Assembly (NCBI GenBank): GCA_022794295.1
Contig: JAAWEO010000001.1
Span: forward strand, 12,035-76,034
DNA from: Angelakisella sp.
GTDB taxonomy: Bacteria; Bacillota; Clostridia; Oscillospirales; Ruminococcaceae
Reading direction: 5' to 3'
DNA: 64,000 bases
Position numbers and translations under genes: made by a program. Under the pieces are notes generated by a model. That model saw only the letters and a list, made by a program, of their open reading frames with translations. It was not told the origin of the DNA and searched no databases. Below, one piece after another: positions 43,705 through 52,601 of this stretch (the stretch's first letter is position 1; each line of letters opens with the position of its first letter).

Positions 43705-44556
43705 CTACTTCACTGCGGTTATCAGATTCCGGGACAGTCCAACCACCGTCTGGGTGGCATACACTGCTGACATGATATTTGCCCTGGTGCTGGTATCCAT
43801 CCCGAACTGCTGGGCCACACGAGGAATTTCGGTGGCGGAGAGCATGAGCCCGCAGCCCAGCAGCATATTGTTGTTCCAAACCATGAGCCCGGCAATCAAA
43901 ATGGTGGTCTGCAAAAAAGCAGTAAGGCAAAGTCCTGCGATCTGCCTGCACCAGCTGTAAAAGCCATCGGTATAGCCCCTGGGGACACTGAACAGGTAAA
44001 GGCTCCCCACCGCGATCTGGATGAGCAGGATACCGCCCCTTTTCAGATTAGCGAAGAAGATCTTCACCACCGAATATCCCATGAGGACAAGCAGGAAAAT
44101 GGACACAAATACACCATATCCATTTAGGGCGGTCATTGCCGCTCTTGCCATGCTGCTGATGCCATCGGTATGAGATACCCCGGCGATCCCCTTGGATAAG
44201 CTGCCTTGCAGGTCGATGCAGAGCTTGTACAGCTCTATGGGGACAGTGGTAAACAGGCTGGTGGCAAGGAAACCCTTCATGATCCCCAAGGCCGTATCCC
44301 GAACGGCGGTGGTGCGGCCCGATTGGTATTCCATGGCGGCGTCAAAGACCGCCACCACGATGCCCACCCCGTAGAGCGCCCAGCCGAAGCAGCGGAAAAA
44401 CTCCACGATGCCCTGCACCCAGACGAAACCGAACAGCTCGGTTCCCATGCCGTTCATCATGGTGAGAAACTCACCGAGAAACTCCACGATCTTACCGTAA
44501 ACCCAATCGAGAATTTCCCCCAAGACCTTGTCGGCTAAGAAGTCCCAAATGAACAA
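43705..44556 (-). CDS. VirB6-like channel membrane protein
   Basis: A 283-aa protein with several hydrophobic segments at about 45-60, 75-95, 125-145, 165-190 and 210-235. It has the TrbL/VirB6-like topology of channel proteins in Gram-positive conjugation (start MFIWDFLADKVLGEILDW, a repeated amphipathic helix). ATG 44556 lies 13 bp upstream of nothing on this strand because the next upstream gene reads the opposite way. Should span the membrane next to VirB4 and PrgI. Confidence 0.85.
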   Translation of the reverse strand: MFIWDFLADKVLGEILDWVYGKIVEFLGEFLTMMNGMGTELFGFVWVQGIVEFFRCFGWALYGVGIVVAVFDAAMEYQSGRTTAVRDTALGIMKGFLATSLFTTVPIELYKLCIDLQGSLSKGIAGVSHTDGISSMARAAMTALNGYGVFVSIFLLVLMGYSVVKIFFANLKRGGILLIQIAVGSLYLFSVPRGYTDGFYSWCRQIAGLCLTAFLQTTILIAGLMVWNNNMLLGCGLMLSATEIPRVAQQFGMDTSTRANIMSAVYATQTVVGLSRNLITAVK

Positions 44557-44611
44557 TAAATCATCACTCCTTTCTCTGGAATAAAAACGCTCCCAACCTC
44601 TCGAAAGACTG

Positions 44612-44640
44612 TTGACAAAAACTCCGAACAGAGTTTATAT
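44612..44640 (+). promoter_or_regulatory. Sigma-A promoter for plus-strand gene
   Basis: TTGACA at 44612-44617, 17 bp, TTATAT at 44635-44640. It reads rightward, opposite to the transfer operon, and stands 53 bp before the start of the gene at 44693. A GC-rich palindrome (GCGGGGGCGCCCCGC, 44647-44661) lies between promoter and gene. Confidence 0.75.
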
Positions 44641-44692
44641 AACAGCGGCGGGGGCGCCCCGCGACAAAGACGCTTGGAGAGGTTGGGATAAG

Positions 44693-45370
44693 ATGAACCT
44701 TTTTGAAAGAATGGATGCCTTTTACGGCAGCGAGGACAGAGGAAAAGAAAGCGATCCCCTGCTCTCCATCCTCCGGCTGGCAAAAAGAATCCGTCTGAGC
44801 CTTGGCCCCAAGGGTTACCTGCTGGACAATTATCTCGACCTTGTTCTGCAGGGATTGGATATGGGCATCACTTCCGAAGCTGTGGAAGAGGGTCTCGAAA
44901 CAGCGAATCGCTTTCAACGGCATATCGTATCCTGCGTTGTAGAAGGGAAGGAGCCGGAAACGCCCAACCCGCTCTATAACCGGGTAAAGGCGCTCTACAA
45001 GCAGCATGATGAGTTACAGGCATTTCAGGAACACCACACAAGGATATACCTTCTTACCCTGCTGGCAGAAGAAACGCTCATGGAATATGTTGTTTCTGAA
45101 TTTGCGGCGAAGCAGGAGATCTACCGTCTTGGCTCCGGCGATATTGCCACTCTGCGAGAGCTTTATGATAAGATCATCTGCGTTGTTGACGAATCGCAGA
45201 TGGAGGAACTCAACCGCCGGCTGCGGCAGCGGTTCCAAAGCACCTCGCTGTTCGCGGCCTTTTTGCAGGGCTGTGCCAATGAACTGCTTTATCAGCTCAC
45301 CTGCCGGGATGAGGAAACCAGCAGACAAATATTCCAGCTTCTGCTGGATCATCTCCCGGAAGAAAGCTGA
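44693..45370 (+). CDS. Helical protein encoded against the transfer operon
   Basis: A 225-aa soluble helical protein from ATG 44693 after GGAGAGG, read opposite to the surrounding transfer genes and under its own promoter. No recognised domain, no signal peptide and no Cys-pairs. The end converges on a 51-aa minus-strand gene (11-bp gap). Genes kept on the opposite strand inside transfer operons often encode entry exclusion, regulators or lysogeny-type functions; which applies here is unknown. Confidence 0.75.
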   Translation: MNLFERMDAFYGSEDRGKESDPLLSILRLAKRIRLSLGPKGYLLDNYLDLVLQGLDMGITSEAVEEGLETANRFQRHIVSCVVEGKEPETPNPLYNRVKALYKQHDELQAFQEHHTRIYLLTLLAEETLMEYVVSEFAAKQEIYRLGSGDIATLRELYDKIICVVDESQMEELNRRLRQRFQSTSLFAAFLQGCANELLYQLTCRDEETSRQIFQLLLDHLPEES

Positions 45371-45380
45371 TGATCTGTTT

Positions 45381-45536
45381 TTAGATGGTATGCTTGACCC
45401 TATCCTTTTCCTCCGCCTGTTTTGCGCTGTTGAAGCGGTCGGTAGTCCCCACCAGATACCCGGTAATACGGCGGATACGCTCAAATTTAACACCCTGCCC
45501 AACCCTGTCAGTTTTATCAGAGGTTCGAATAGCCAT
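45381..45536 (-). CDS. 51-aa conserved protein, NrdD C-terminus-like
   Basis: A 51-aa basic protein from ATG 45536 after AAGGAG. RIRRITGYLVGTTDRFNSAK followed by QAEEKDRVKH matches the R-I-x-G-Y-L ... R-F-N-x-x-K-x-x-E ... R pattern near the end of class III ribonucleotide reductase (NrdD), but the rest of the enzyme is absent. Such short proteins recur in conjugative elements of Clostridia and are often mis-annotated as NrdD. Not catalytic by itself; role unknown. Confidence 0.8.
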   Translation of the reverse strand: MAIRTSDKTDRVGQGVKFERIRRITGYLVGTTDRFNSAKQAEEKDRVKHTI

Positions 45537-45555
45537 GCTGATCTCCTTCTTTCGC

Positions 45556-45888
45556 TTAGATGCCCAAAATCGTCCAGATGTAGGTGGGAGCGGTGAGGGA
45601 AAAGATAAGCCCCGCAAACAGAATGGCGGCAGGTGTCCATTCGATCTGACCATGCTTGCGGTAGTCGAGGTACAGCCCGCCGATCTTGACAAACAACAAA
45701 ATGGCCAGGATCATATCCAGCGCCGGAAAGACCACCTTGTTGACCACCGTCTTGATTTGCTGGGCGGCAGACCGCCAGGTTTGTTCGAACACCCCGGCCA
45801 CATTCCCGGTGGTAGCATAGGCCACCGTTGCCATTGCCACAATAAGAACAACTGCCAAAACCAGAGCAAAAAGTTTCTTCTTTTTCAT
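45556..45888 (-). CDS. VirB2-like small membrane protein (DUF3852)
   Basis: A 110-aa protein from ATG 45888 after GGGAGG. Signal-like N-terminus (KKKKLFALVLAVVLIVAMA, cleavage after AYA), an NVAGVFEQTWRSAAQQIKTV region, then two membrane segments joined by a basic loop (LDYRKHGQIEWTPAAI). The profile fits DUF3852, a VirB2/pilin-like component of Gram-positive conjugation systems. It would form part of the transfer channel. Confidence 0.85.
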   Translation of the reverse strand: MKKKKLFALVLAVVLIVAMATVAYATTGNVAGVFEQTWRSAAQQIKTVVNKVVFPALDMILAILLFVKIGGLYLDYRKHGQIEWTPAAILFAGLIFSLTAPTYIWTILGI

Positions 45889-45908
45889 CAGCAAAACCTC
45901 CCTTCAAC

Positions 45909-46232
45909 TTAACCCATCTGCATACTGAGATCCGCTTTCTGCCGGGGCGGCTCCGGCTGGGCCTGGGCCGCTGTCTGGTGATGCTCCAGCGCCTGATGGT
46001 AAGCGGTCACTGCTGCCTCGGTCATCTGCTGGCGCAGCCCGGCGGTGGTGGGAAAGCAGATGTCCACATACCCGCTCCGCCCCTTATAGCTGGGGAAATT
46101 TACAAACAGGCCGTTTTTCCCTTCCATGAGCCGAAGCCCCCGGATGGCGAAGCAGTCATCCAGTGTGGCGGACAGCCGGGCCAGACACTTGCCCTCCTGC
46201 TCCAGCGACTGCACCTTCATGTCAATTTTCAT
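45909..46232 (-). CDS. SpoVG-family protein
   Basis: A 107-aa protein. DDCFAIRGLRLMEGKNGLFV and NFPSYKGRSGYVDICFP match the SpoVG fold, a small DNA/RNA-binding regulator. The last 20 residues, Gln/Pro/Ala-rich, are an addition. Element-borne SpoVG-like genes are common in conjugative elements, often near VirB2-like genes. It may regulate element genes. Confidence 0.85.
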   Translation of the reverse strand: MKIDMKVQSLEQEGKCLARLSATLDDCFAIRGLRLMEGKNGLFVNFPSYKGRSGYVDICFPTTAGLRQQMTEAAVTAYHQALEHHQTAAQAQPEPPRQKADLSMQMG

Positions 46233-46244
46233 CTTGTCCTCCTT

Positions 46245-46736
46245 TTACATCACAACAGGCATAAAGCCTTCTTCATCCAGATACCAGAACTCCGAGCCGC
46301 TCTCATCGTACAGCTCCACCACATCGGAAACGGACAGCCGGTGGCCGGTGTAGCCCTTGGGGAGTTTCTCCTCATTGAAAACCTCGTACAGCTGGTTGAG
46401 GTCATCGGTATCCAGCCGCCCATCGAAAACTACCCGGTAGTCCTCCGGGGTGATCCCTCCATACCGCTGGTACAACAGGGCATAACAGATGAACTTCTTC
46501 TCCAGCGTGGTCTGGGGCTTCATCTGGTGTACCCGCACCTTCCGAGGCAGGGGCTTCTTTTCCTCCTCTGCTAAGAGTTTCTGCGCCAGCCCCGGCTCAT
46601 AGCGCATTTTTGCTCCCCGGTAGGCCAAGTTGTGCGAGACCTCCCCGGCCCAAAAGTCCTCGTCCAGCACAGCGGTATCCCCATCGAAATACCCGATGGC
46701 GATGCCGCCCTGGTGGATCAGCTGACGCTCCATCAT
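46245..46736 (-). CDS. YodL-domain protein
   Basis: A 163-aa protein. The C-terminal 70 residues, with VVFDGRLDTDDLNQLYEVFN, GHRLSVSDVVELYD and GSEFWYLDEEGF, match the YodL domain. The N-terminal half is a charged helical region. Found in similar position in related elements, with unknown function. It overlaps the next gene upstream by 4 bp. Confidence 0.82.
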   Translation of the reverse strand: MMERQLIHQGGIAIGYFDGDTAVLDEDFWAGEVSHNLAYRGAKMRYEPGLAQKLLAEEEKKPLPRKVRVHQMKPQTTLEKKFICYALLYQRYGGITPEDYRVVFDGRLDTDDLNQLYEVFNEEKLPKGYTGHRLSVSDVVELYDESGSEFWYLDEEGFMPVVM

Positions 46737-47305
46737 GCGTTGCTCCCTCCTTTGTATTCGTAGCTGCCGGTGACAGGATCGAAGATAAGGCCGTAGTCCG
46801 CGGCCCTGCCGCCGAGGATGTCCAGCGACTTCTCCACCGCCGCCCTTGTGCCGGGGGTAGGCACAAATTCGATGGTGGCTTCGCCATCCCGAAACTGCAC
46901 AGCTCCCACGCTGCTCCCTACATCCTCACTGGCCCAAAGGTAATCCAGTGTTAGTTCCTTGAACACCAGTGACAGCTTACGGACAAGCTCCCGCACATCC
47001 CTGTCCTCGGTATCGAAGCGGATCGTAGAGCCGCCATCGTACTCCTTGGCGGACTTTTCCGGGCGGAGGACATTCTGGGGCGTTCCCCAATGGGTCAGGC
47101 ACCAACCCCGCGAACAGTTTTCCTCGCCGTACTTTTCCAGCAGAGCAAGGTTGGTGGGCTGTCGGTAGACCCAGGGCGGCATGGGGGTGATACGGTTAAA
47201 GTCCATGCTTCCCCGTCCGTATCGCCGGTCTGCGATGAAATCCAGCAGGGCGGCGGCTTTCGCCCCGCCACCTTGGACATTCAGAACATTTCTTACTGTG
47301 GGCAT
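46733..47305 (-). CDS. YubB-like (DUF1281) protein
   Basis: A 190-aa protein from ATG 47305 after GGAAAGGAG. It opens with TVRNVLNVQGGGAKAAALLD, then PPWVYRQPTNLALLEKYGEENCSRGWCLTHWGTP, which resembles the YubB ferredoxin-like domain of plasmid and conjugative-element proteins (DUF1281). The longer frame upstream lacks a ribosome binding site. Common in conjugative elements; function unknown. Overlaps the YodL-domain gene by 4 bp. Confidence 0.8.
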   Translation of the reverse strand: MPTVRNVLNVQGGGAKAAALLDFIADRRYGRGSMDFNRITPMPPWVYRQPTNLALLEKYGEENCSRGWCLTHWGTPQNVLRPEKSAKEYDGGSTIRFDTEDRDVRELVRKLSLVFKELTLDYLWASEDVGSSVGAVQFRDGEATIEFVPTPGTRAAVEKSLDILGGRAADYGLIFDPVTGSYEYKGGSNA

Positions 47306-47326
47306 ACAAACTCCTTTCCGGGCAGA

Positions 47327-47356
47327 GCAAAGGGCGAGGTTCCCCCCGCCCTTTGC
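47327..47356 (-). repeat. Stem-loop between adhesin and YubB-like genes
   Basis: GCAAAGGGCG and CGCCCTTTGC are 10-bp perfect arms. It lies in the 75 bp between the adhesin stop and the downstream start, with no T-run on either strand. It may be a processing or regulatory element. Confidence 0.6.
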
Positions 47357-47379
47357 CCATGTCCTTTTTTCTTCTGTGC

Positions 47380-50300
47380 TTAGATGCCGGTCTTGGGCAG
47401 CTTGCCCTTGGGCTGGCCCCAGACCACAGTGATCCAGGTATCCTTGGCGGTGATCCACTCATCACCAGTCCTGCCGCCGACATCGGCCCGGTTGATGATG
47501 CGGTAGCCGGTGGTCAGATCGGCCAGAACATTCACATAAAATACTGGCTTGGTTTCCTCATGGAATCCCGGTTGGACCGTCCCAAACTCAAACTGGATGT
47601 CAGTGACATACTCTCCGGCGGCAAGGTCAAGGGCCTCCCGGCTGCAATCTAAGGTGTGGCTGGTCTTGCTGGACAGATTGGACGCCAGGGTCCGGTAGCT
47701 GTCCTTTTTATTGGTGCAATATTCGACCGAGTAGTTCAACCGTTCGCTCCAAGTGCCGGTGACGATCTTGCTCAGGCGGACCGCATCGGTGGGCAGCTGG
47801 TCGTGGAAGTAGAATTCCTCCAAGGCGGTGTTGGAATCGTTGCGGATATTGCTGAAATCGTAGGACATGATGTCCCCGGCCAGCACCTCCATATTGCCGC
47901 GCTTCTCGATGGAAACGCTGACATTTTCGCTGATGTTCAGCACCTCAAAACGAACGATGTCATCGTGGATTTTGAGCGTGGCATAGAACACTTTCCCGTC
48001 CAGAAGGTAATGCTCCGGGGCGGCGATTTCTTTAATGCCATAGGTCCCCATGGGCAGGGGTTTGGTGGTAGCAACGCCCTTGCTGTCGGTGGTGATGGTA
48101 TCCACTACCTCCAGCTTTTCGTTGTAGACATCGAACACAGCCCCCTCCAGCAGAGCGCCGGCCTTGTCCTTGGTGATGGGGTTATCGTCCGCCGCCTTTT
48201 TGATGATCTGGATCTGGCCTTTCATCAGTTGGTTTTCGATGACAACTTCGGTGGTTTCCCCGGACTTCACCTCAATGGTGCGGATGGTGGGGTTTACCAC
48301 ATACCCGTCCGCCTTGATTTCCTTCAGCTTGTACTTCCCGGCGGGTAAACCTTTGGAAAACTCGATGATACCCTCCTGGTCGGTGGTGTACTCACCCAAG
48401 AGGTTATTTTTTGCGTCATACAGATTGAAGGTAACACCATAGATAGGCTCTTTGGTTTCGGCGTCGATTTTCTTGATCCGCAGAGTAGCCTTTTCCTTGT
48501 TGAGAATCTCAACAGTGCTGGTCTGGCCCCAAGCAAGAGTGACCTCCCGGACAGTCTCGTCCAGCTCATACCCCGGTAGGGCTTCTACCTCCTGCACATA
48601 AAGGGTTTCACCGCCATCCATGCCAGACAGAAGAATCTGCCCCAGCTTGTTGGTGATGTAGGTCCCCATCTCCCTGTGCTGCTTATCGAACACTTTGACC
48701 TTTACCCCCTCCAGCGGCTGACGAGTCTCAGCGTCCAGTTTGACGATTTTGAGGACCGGATAGGGCTGGTTGCGATACTCTACCACATTTAGCTGGCCGG
48801 ATTTCAGCTCGATGGTTCGAGGGGCAGGGTCGGGCTTGTAACCGTCTAAGCCCTTGACCTCGGCGATCTGCACCCAGCCTTCCTCCCGGTCGGTGATGTT
48901 GATAACGCCATCCGCATCGGTGGTGAAGGTCCCAATAACGGCCCCGGAAATCTCAGTGACCTTGAACTGTACCCCTTCCAGCGGCTCTCCGGTCACATCA
49001 TCCACCTTGCGAATCTGGAGGCCGGTGCGGGGTTTGTTGGTAAATTCCACAATAGCGGGAGTGGAGAGTTTCAGCTCCACCATTTTAGTCTCATTGCTGG
49101 CGATATAGGCAGGATTAGCCTTGACCTCCTTCACCAAATACCAGCCGGGGACCACATCCTTGCCGGTAACGGTGACCATGCCATTAGAGCCGGTGCGGTA
49201 CTCGCCCACCAGCCGTCCGTCCGAATGGGTGACCAGAAAAACGGTATCCGGGATGGGCTCGCCGGTGATAGCGTCCTTTTTGGCGATGATAAGGGGATGC
49301 TCCGGGGTGTTCTGGAGCTTAATAACGCCGTTTTCGGCTTCCTGCAAGGTAAACTCATGGACAGTATCGTCTGCCAGATACCCCGGCAGTGCCCGGACCT
49401 CTTTCACCAGATAGATCTGGTTGGGGTCTGCATCCTCCAGGACGATTTTCCCTTCTGCATTGGTGCTGAACTGCCCCAGGGATTTGCCATCTTTGATGCT
49501 GATCTCAAAGACAACGCCCTCCAGCGGCTGCAAGGTCATGCTGTCGATCTTCTCAATGGTAAGGGTGGGCTTTTTGCGGTTTTTAATGGTCAGTTCGGCG
49601 GTCTTTCCTGCCACCAGCTCCACATCGTAATGGGTATCATCAGCGGTGTAGCCGGTGGGGCAGCGGAATTCGTAGACCTCGTACCAGCCAGGCTCCAAAC
49701 CTTCTGCCAGCACAGTCCCGTTGCCCCCGGTGGTCACATCCACCGATTCCCCGGTGGAGCGATTTGTGACCCGGAACACCGCGCCAGAAAGTCTCATTCC
49801 AGAATCAGCGTCGATCTTCTCAAGAAGGAGACCAGGCTTTTTGCTGTTCTTTACGGTCAGCTCCACTGTTTTGCCCTGAATGAGTTCCACATCATAGTGG
49901 GTATCATCCCCTACATATCCGGTAGGGCTGCGAAGCTCAAAAATCTCGTAATGGTCTGGATCCAAATCCTCCACCAGAACAGTCCCGTTGGAGCCAGTGG
50001 TCACATCCACATACTCGGTGGAGCCTTTGCGGGCTACCCGGAAAACGGCTCCCGGCAGACGCGCTCCGGTATCCGCGTCGATTTTTTCAATGAGCAGACC
50101 GGGCTTTTTGCTGTTCTTTACAGTCAGTTCGGAGGTCTTTCCGGGGATCAGCTCAATGTCATAATGGCCATCATCCGGGGTATACCCTGTAGGGGCGCGG
50201 AGTTCGCTGACCTCGTACCAATCCTGCTCCAAATTCTCCAGCAGGACAGTGCCATCCGCCCCGGTAGTCACATCCACATATTCAGCGGAGCCGCGGCGGG

Positions 50301-52503
50301 AGACCCGGAAAGTCGCCCCCGGCAGGCGGATGCCGGTCTCAGCATCTACCTTCTCGATGAACAGCTTCGGCTTGGGCATATTGCGGAACACAACGGTCAA
50401 ATTCCCGTACACCGCCTCCGGCTTGATAAGGACAGTCTGGGTGCTGTGTTCAGCATCCAGAAAATACCCGTAGGGCGGCTGGGATTCCACAATGGTGTAG
50501 TATTTTCCGCTCTCCAGTTTCTGCACTACCACGATGCCGTTCTCATTGGTCTGGAAGTCCCCAAGGAACTTTGTAGTTTCGGCAGCGGTGCCCTCGTAGA
50601 GCTTGAAAACAGCATTTTGCAGGCCATGACCGTCGGTGGCATCCACCTTTTTGATGGTCAGGCCGGTCCAAGGCTCGTTCTGAAACTCTACAGTGATGGT
50701 CTCGCTGTTCCCTTCGGGGATGTTGACATTGTGGACCTTGGTCGTCCCCTGATAATACTGGGGCGGAGATACCTCCTCCACCCGGTACTCACCGGGGATG
50801 AGGTTGGAAAAGACCGCCCGGCCATCTGCGCCGGTGGTCTCGGTAAAGGACTGCCCGGCCTCGAAGGGCGGGGTGTTGGAGCGCAGGAGGGTCGCCTTGA
50901 TGGAAGCCCCTGCCAGCAGCTGCCTGGTTTGGGCGTCCTTTTTCAGTACCACCAGCTGGGACTTCTTATCGTTGGGGATGTCCAGCACCTTATGCTCGCC
51001 CTTGGCGACGGTCACATCGTAGGTGGTTTTGGCATTCATCACATACCCGGCGGGGGCAGACAATTCCTCCACGATCAGCGACCCAGCGTAGGGCAGAGGG
51101 ATATAGATTTTACCCTCTCTGTTGGTGGTCTCGGTCCAAGTCTGGGCGGAAATGCTGGGATCAGCGTACCGGATGCGGAAGGAGGCCCCCTCCAGAGCGA
51201 CGCCCTTGTTCCCGGTCTCGTACTTGTAGATGGTGAGAGAGCAGGGCATTGCGGTATTGACGAAGGTCATAGTGGTTTCCCGGTCACCCTCAATGAAGTC
51301 AGCAAATTCCTCCACCTGGGGGTCACTTTCTGTTTCGGCGCTGGAGGAAGAACTGCTTTCCGCTACCACCTCGCCGGTCTCGATGTCGATGACAGTGCTG
51401 CTGGTGGTCTCGGTGACGATGGTGACAGTCCAGGTCTCCACATGGGTCACCCGGGTATAGGTGGGGGCCACCACCGCGGTCTGCGGGGTCCGGTCCAGAA
51501 GATACCCGTTGGGGGCCTTGACTTCTTTGACGGTAACGGTGGCAGGATCGTGATTATCGGCGGGATGGGTCCAAGTAAAGAGCCGCGCTCCGTTGTCCAC
51601 CTCCCAGCCTTCGACGGTGGTGTGGCTGCCATCACTGAACGCTACATCTATATCGAACAGCGCACCGTCCAAACTCTTTTCATCCTGGTCATGTTTGCGA
51701 ATGGTGATCTGCCCGATACTATCGCTGTATTCGTAGGTTTTTTTGTTCCTGACCTCGGTTTCGGTGCTGGTGTCGGTCTTGACCTCTACCCGGTACTTGC
51801 CATCCTCGGTCTCAGGCGGAATGAAGGGGTCATCATCATTATCATAGGTGAGGATCTTCTGTGTCCCGCCGCTCCATGTGATGTAGTTATACTTTACATT
51901 GGTGTAGTCAGCATCCCCATTAAAAATCTCGTCTGCAGAGGAGCGGCCGGGGCAGGCGCCCCAGGATGCCACAGAGGTACCCATAAGGTGTGCCCAAATG
52001 GCGGCTTGAGCGGCAGCGTAGTCGGCGTTGGTTTTGCCGGAATTGTGGTAATTGGCAAGGATCTGCTTGATAGCGGGATCACTGCCCTGCCCACTCTGGA
52101 TATAATCCCCCTCCGGGGGAACGCCGTTCCATTCTGCGCAAAACGCCACCTTGCCATTCAGAGTGATCTTGGGCATCCCGTCTCCCAAGTAGGCCCCATT
52201 GGCAAAAACCAAGCGGTTGCTTTCCCCACTGGCCCAAGAGATAATGGAAAAGCTGGGAGAGGCGCTCCCGGAAGCGGCTCTCGCTTTTTTGGGGCCGGAA
52301 GCCGTTTTTTCGATTTGGGATAGTGCGTACTCTTGGTAAAGCTGGAGCCAATGCTTCGGTTCCTCTCCGCCGGGAGCGCCGCTGTCCATGATCTGCGGAT
52401 TATCTCCCGATTCTGCCGCCAAAGCAGACACCGGCATCATTGTCACCAGCATCATTACAGACAGAAGAAAGCTGAGTACCCGTTTCAATGTTTTCTGCAT
52501 CAT
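47380..52503 (-). CDS. Thioester and SpaA-repeat adhesin, 1,707 aa
   Basis: A secreted surface protein from ATG 52503 after GGAAAGGA. Signal peptide at residues 1-31. A thioester domain follows: Cys in VAFCAEWNG and Gln in AAAQAAIWAHLMG. Then a long series of SpaA-type (Cna_B-like) domains, many opening with LxIxKxDAxTG and ending in NxxKPG, of which three around residues 840-1080 are nearly identical. The C-terminus is KLPKTGI and stop: a sortase-type LPKTG with no hydrophobic helix or basic tail behind it. With the sortase and CAP lipoprotein downstream it forms a surface module, probably used in cell contact. Confidence 0.9.
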   Translation of the reverse strand: MMQKTLKRVLSFLLSVMMLVTMMPVSALAAESGDNPQIMDSGAPGGEEPKHWLQLYQEYALSQIEKTASGPKKARAASGSASPSFSIISWASGESNRLVFANGAYLGDGMPKITLNGKVAFCAEWNGVPPEGDYIQSGQGSDPAIKQILANYHNSGKTNADYAAAQAAIWAHLMGTSVASWGACPGRSSADEIFNGDADYTNVKYNYITWSGGTQKILTYDNDDDPFIPPETEDGKYRVEVKTDTSTETEVRNKKTYEYSDSIGQITIRKHDQDEKSLDGALFDIDVAFSDGSHTTVEGWEVDNGARLFTWTHPADNHDPATVTVKEVKAPNGYLLDRTPQTAVVAPTYTRVTHVETWTVTIVTETTSSTVIDIETGEVVAESSSSSSAETESDPQVEEFADFIEGDRETTMTFVNTAMPCSLTIYKYETGNKGVALEGASFRIRYADPSISAQTWTETTNREGKIYIPLPYAGSLIVEELSAPAGYVMNAKTTYDVTVAKGEHKVLDIPNDKKSQLVVLKKDAQTRQLLAGASIKATLLRSNTPPFEAGQSFTETTGADGRAVFSNLIPGEYRVEEVSPPQYYQGTTKVHNVNIPEGNSETITVEFQNEPWTGLTIKKVDATDGHGLQNAVFKLYEGTAAETTKFLGDFQTNENGIVVVQKLESGKYYTIVESQPPYGYFLDAEHSTQTVLIKPEAVYGNLTVVFRNMPKPKLFIEKVDAETGIRLPGATFRVSRRGSAEYVDVTTGADGTVLLENLEQDWYEVSELRAPTGYTPDDGHYDIELIPGKTSELTVKNSKKPGLLIEKIDADTGARLPGAVFRVARKGSTEYVDVTTGSNGTVLVEDLDPDHYEIFELRSPTGYVGDDTHYDVELIQGKTVELTVKNSKKPGLLLEKIDADSGMRLSGAVFRVTNRSTGESVDVTTGGNGTVLAEGLEPGWYEVYEFRCPTGYTADDTHYDVELVAGKTAELTIKNRKKPTLTIEKIDSMTLQPLEGVVFEISIKDGKSLGQFSTNAEGKIVLEDADPNQIYLVKEVRALPGYLADDTVHEFTLQEAENGVIKLQNTPEHPLIIAKKDAITGEPIPDTVFLVTHSDGRLVGEYRTGSNGMVTVTGKDVVPGWYLVKEVKANPAYIASNETKMVELKLSTPAIVEFTNKPRTGLQIRKVDDVTGEPLEGVQFKVTEISGAVIGTFTTDADGVINITDREEGWVQIAEVKGLDGYKPDPAPRTIELKSGQLNVVEYRNQPYPVLKIVKLDAETRQPLEGVKVKVFDKQHREMGTYITNKLGQILLSGMDGGETLYVQEVEALPGYELDETVREVTLAWGQTSTVEILNKEKATLRIKKIDAETKEPIYGVTFNLYDAKNNLLGEYTTDQEGIIEFSKGLPAGKYKLKEIKADGYVVNPTIRTIEVKSGETTEVVIENQLMKGQIQIIKKAADDNPITKDKAGALLEGAVFDVYNEKLEVVDTITTDSKGVATTKPLPMGTYGIKEIAAPEHYLLDGKVFYATLKIHDDIVRFEVLNISENVSVSIEKRGNMEVLAGDIMSYDFSNIRNDSNTALEEFYFHDQLPTDAVRLSKIVTGTWSERLNYSVEYCTNKKDSYRTLASNLSSKTSHTLDCSREALDLAAGEYVTDIQFEFGTVQPGFHEETKPVFYVNVLADLTTGYRIINRADVGGRTGDEWITAKDTWITVVWGQPKGKLPKTGI

Positions 52504-52554
52504 ATCTTTCCTTTCCAATAAAAATAGTCGCCCGTTTTACCGAGCGGCGCAAAA

Positions 52555-52578
52555 AAAGGAGCCGGTGAAGGCTCCTTT
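52555..52578 (-). terminator. Terminator-like hairpin before adhesin gene
   Basis: On the minus strand AAAGGAGCC pairs with GGCTCCTTT around TTCACC and is followed by TTTTTTT. It lies between the CAP lipoprotein stop and the adhesin start, so adhesin expression requires read-through or its own promoter. Confidence 0.85.
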
Positions 52579-52601
52579 GCGATAATGGGGTCTTGTATGG
52601 G

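Noticed and set aside
47305..47458. Upstream extension of the YubB-like gene
   Set aside because: It crosses the hairpin and the adhesin gene and has no ribosome binding site; ATG 47305 does.
49225..52323. A 1,032-aa open frame on the plus strand opposite the adhesin gene
   Set aside because: Long antisense frames are expected opposite repeated GC-biased coding DNA; no start signal or protein-like features.
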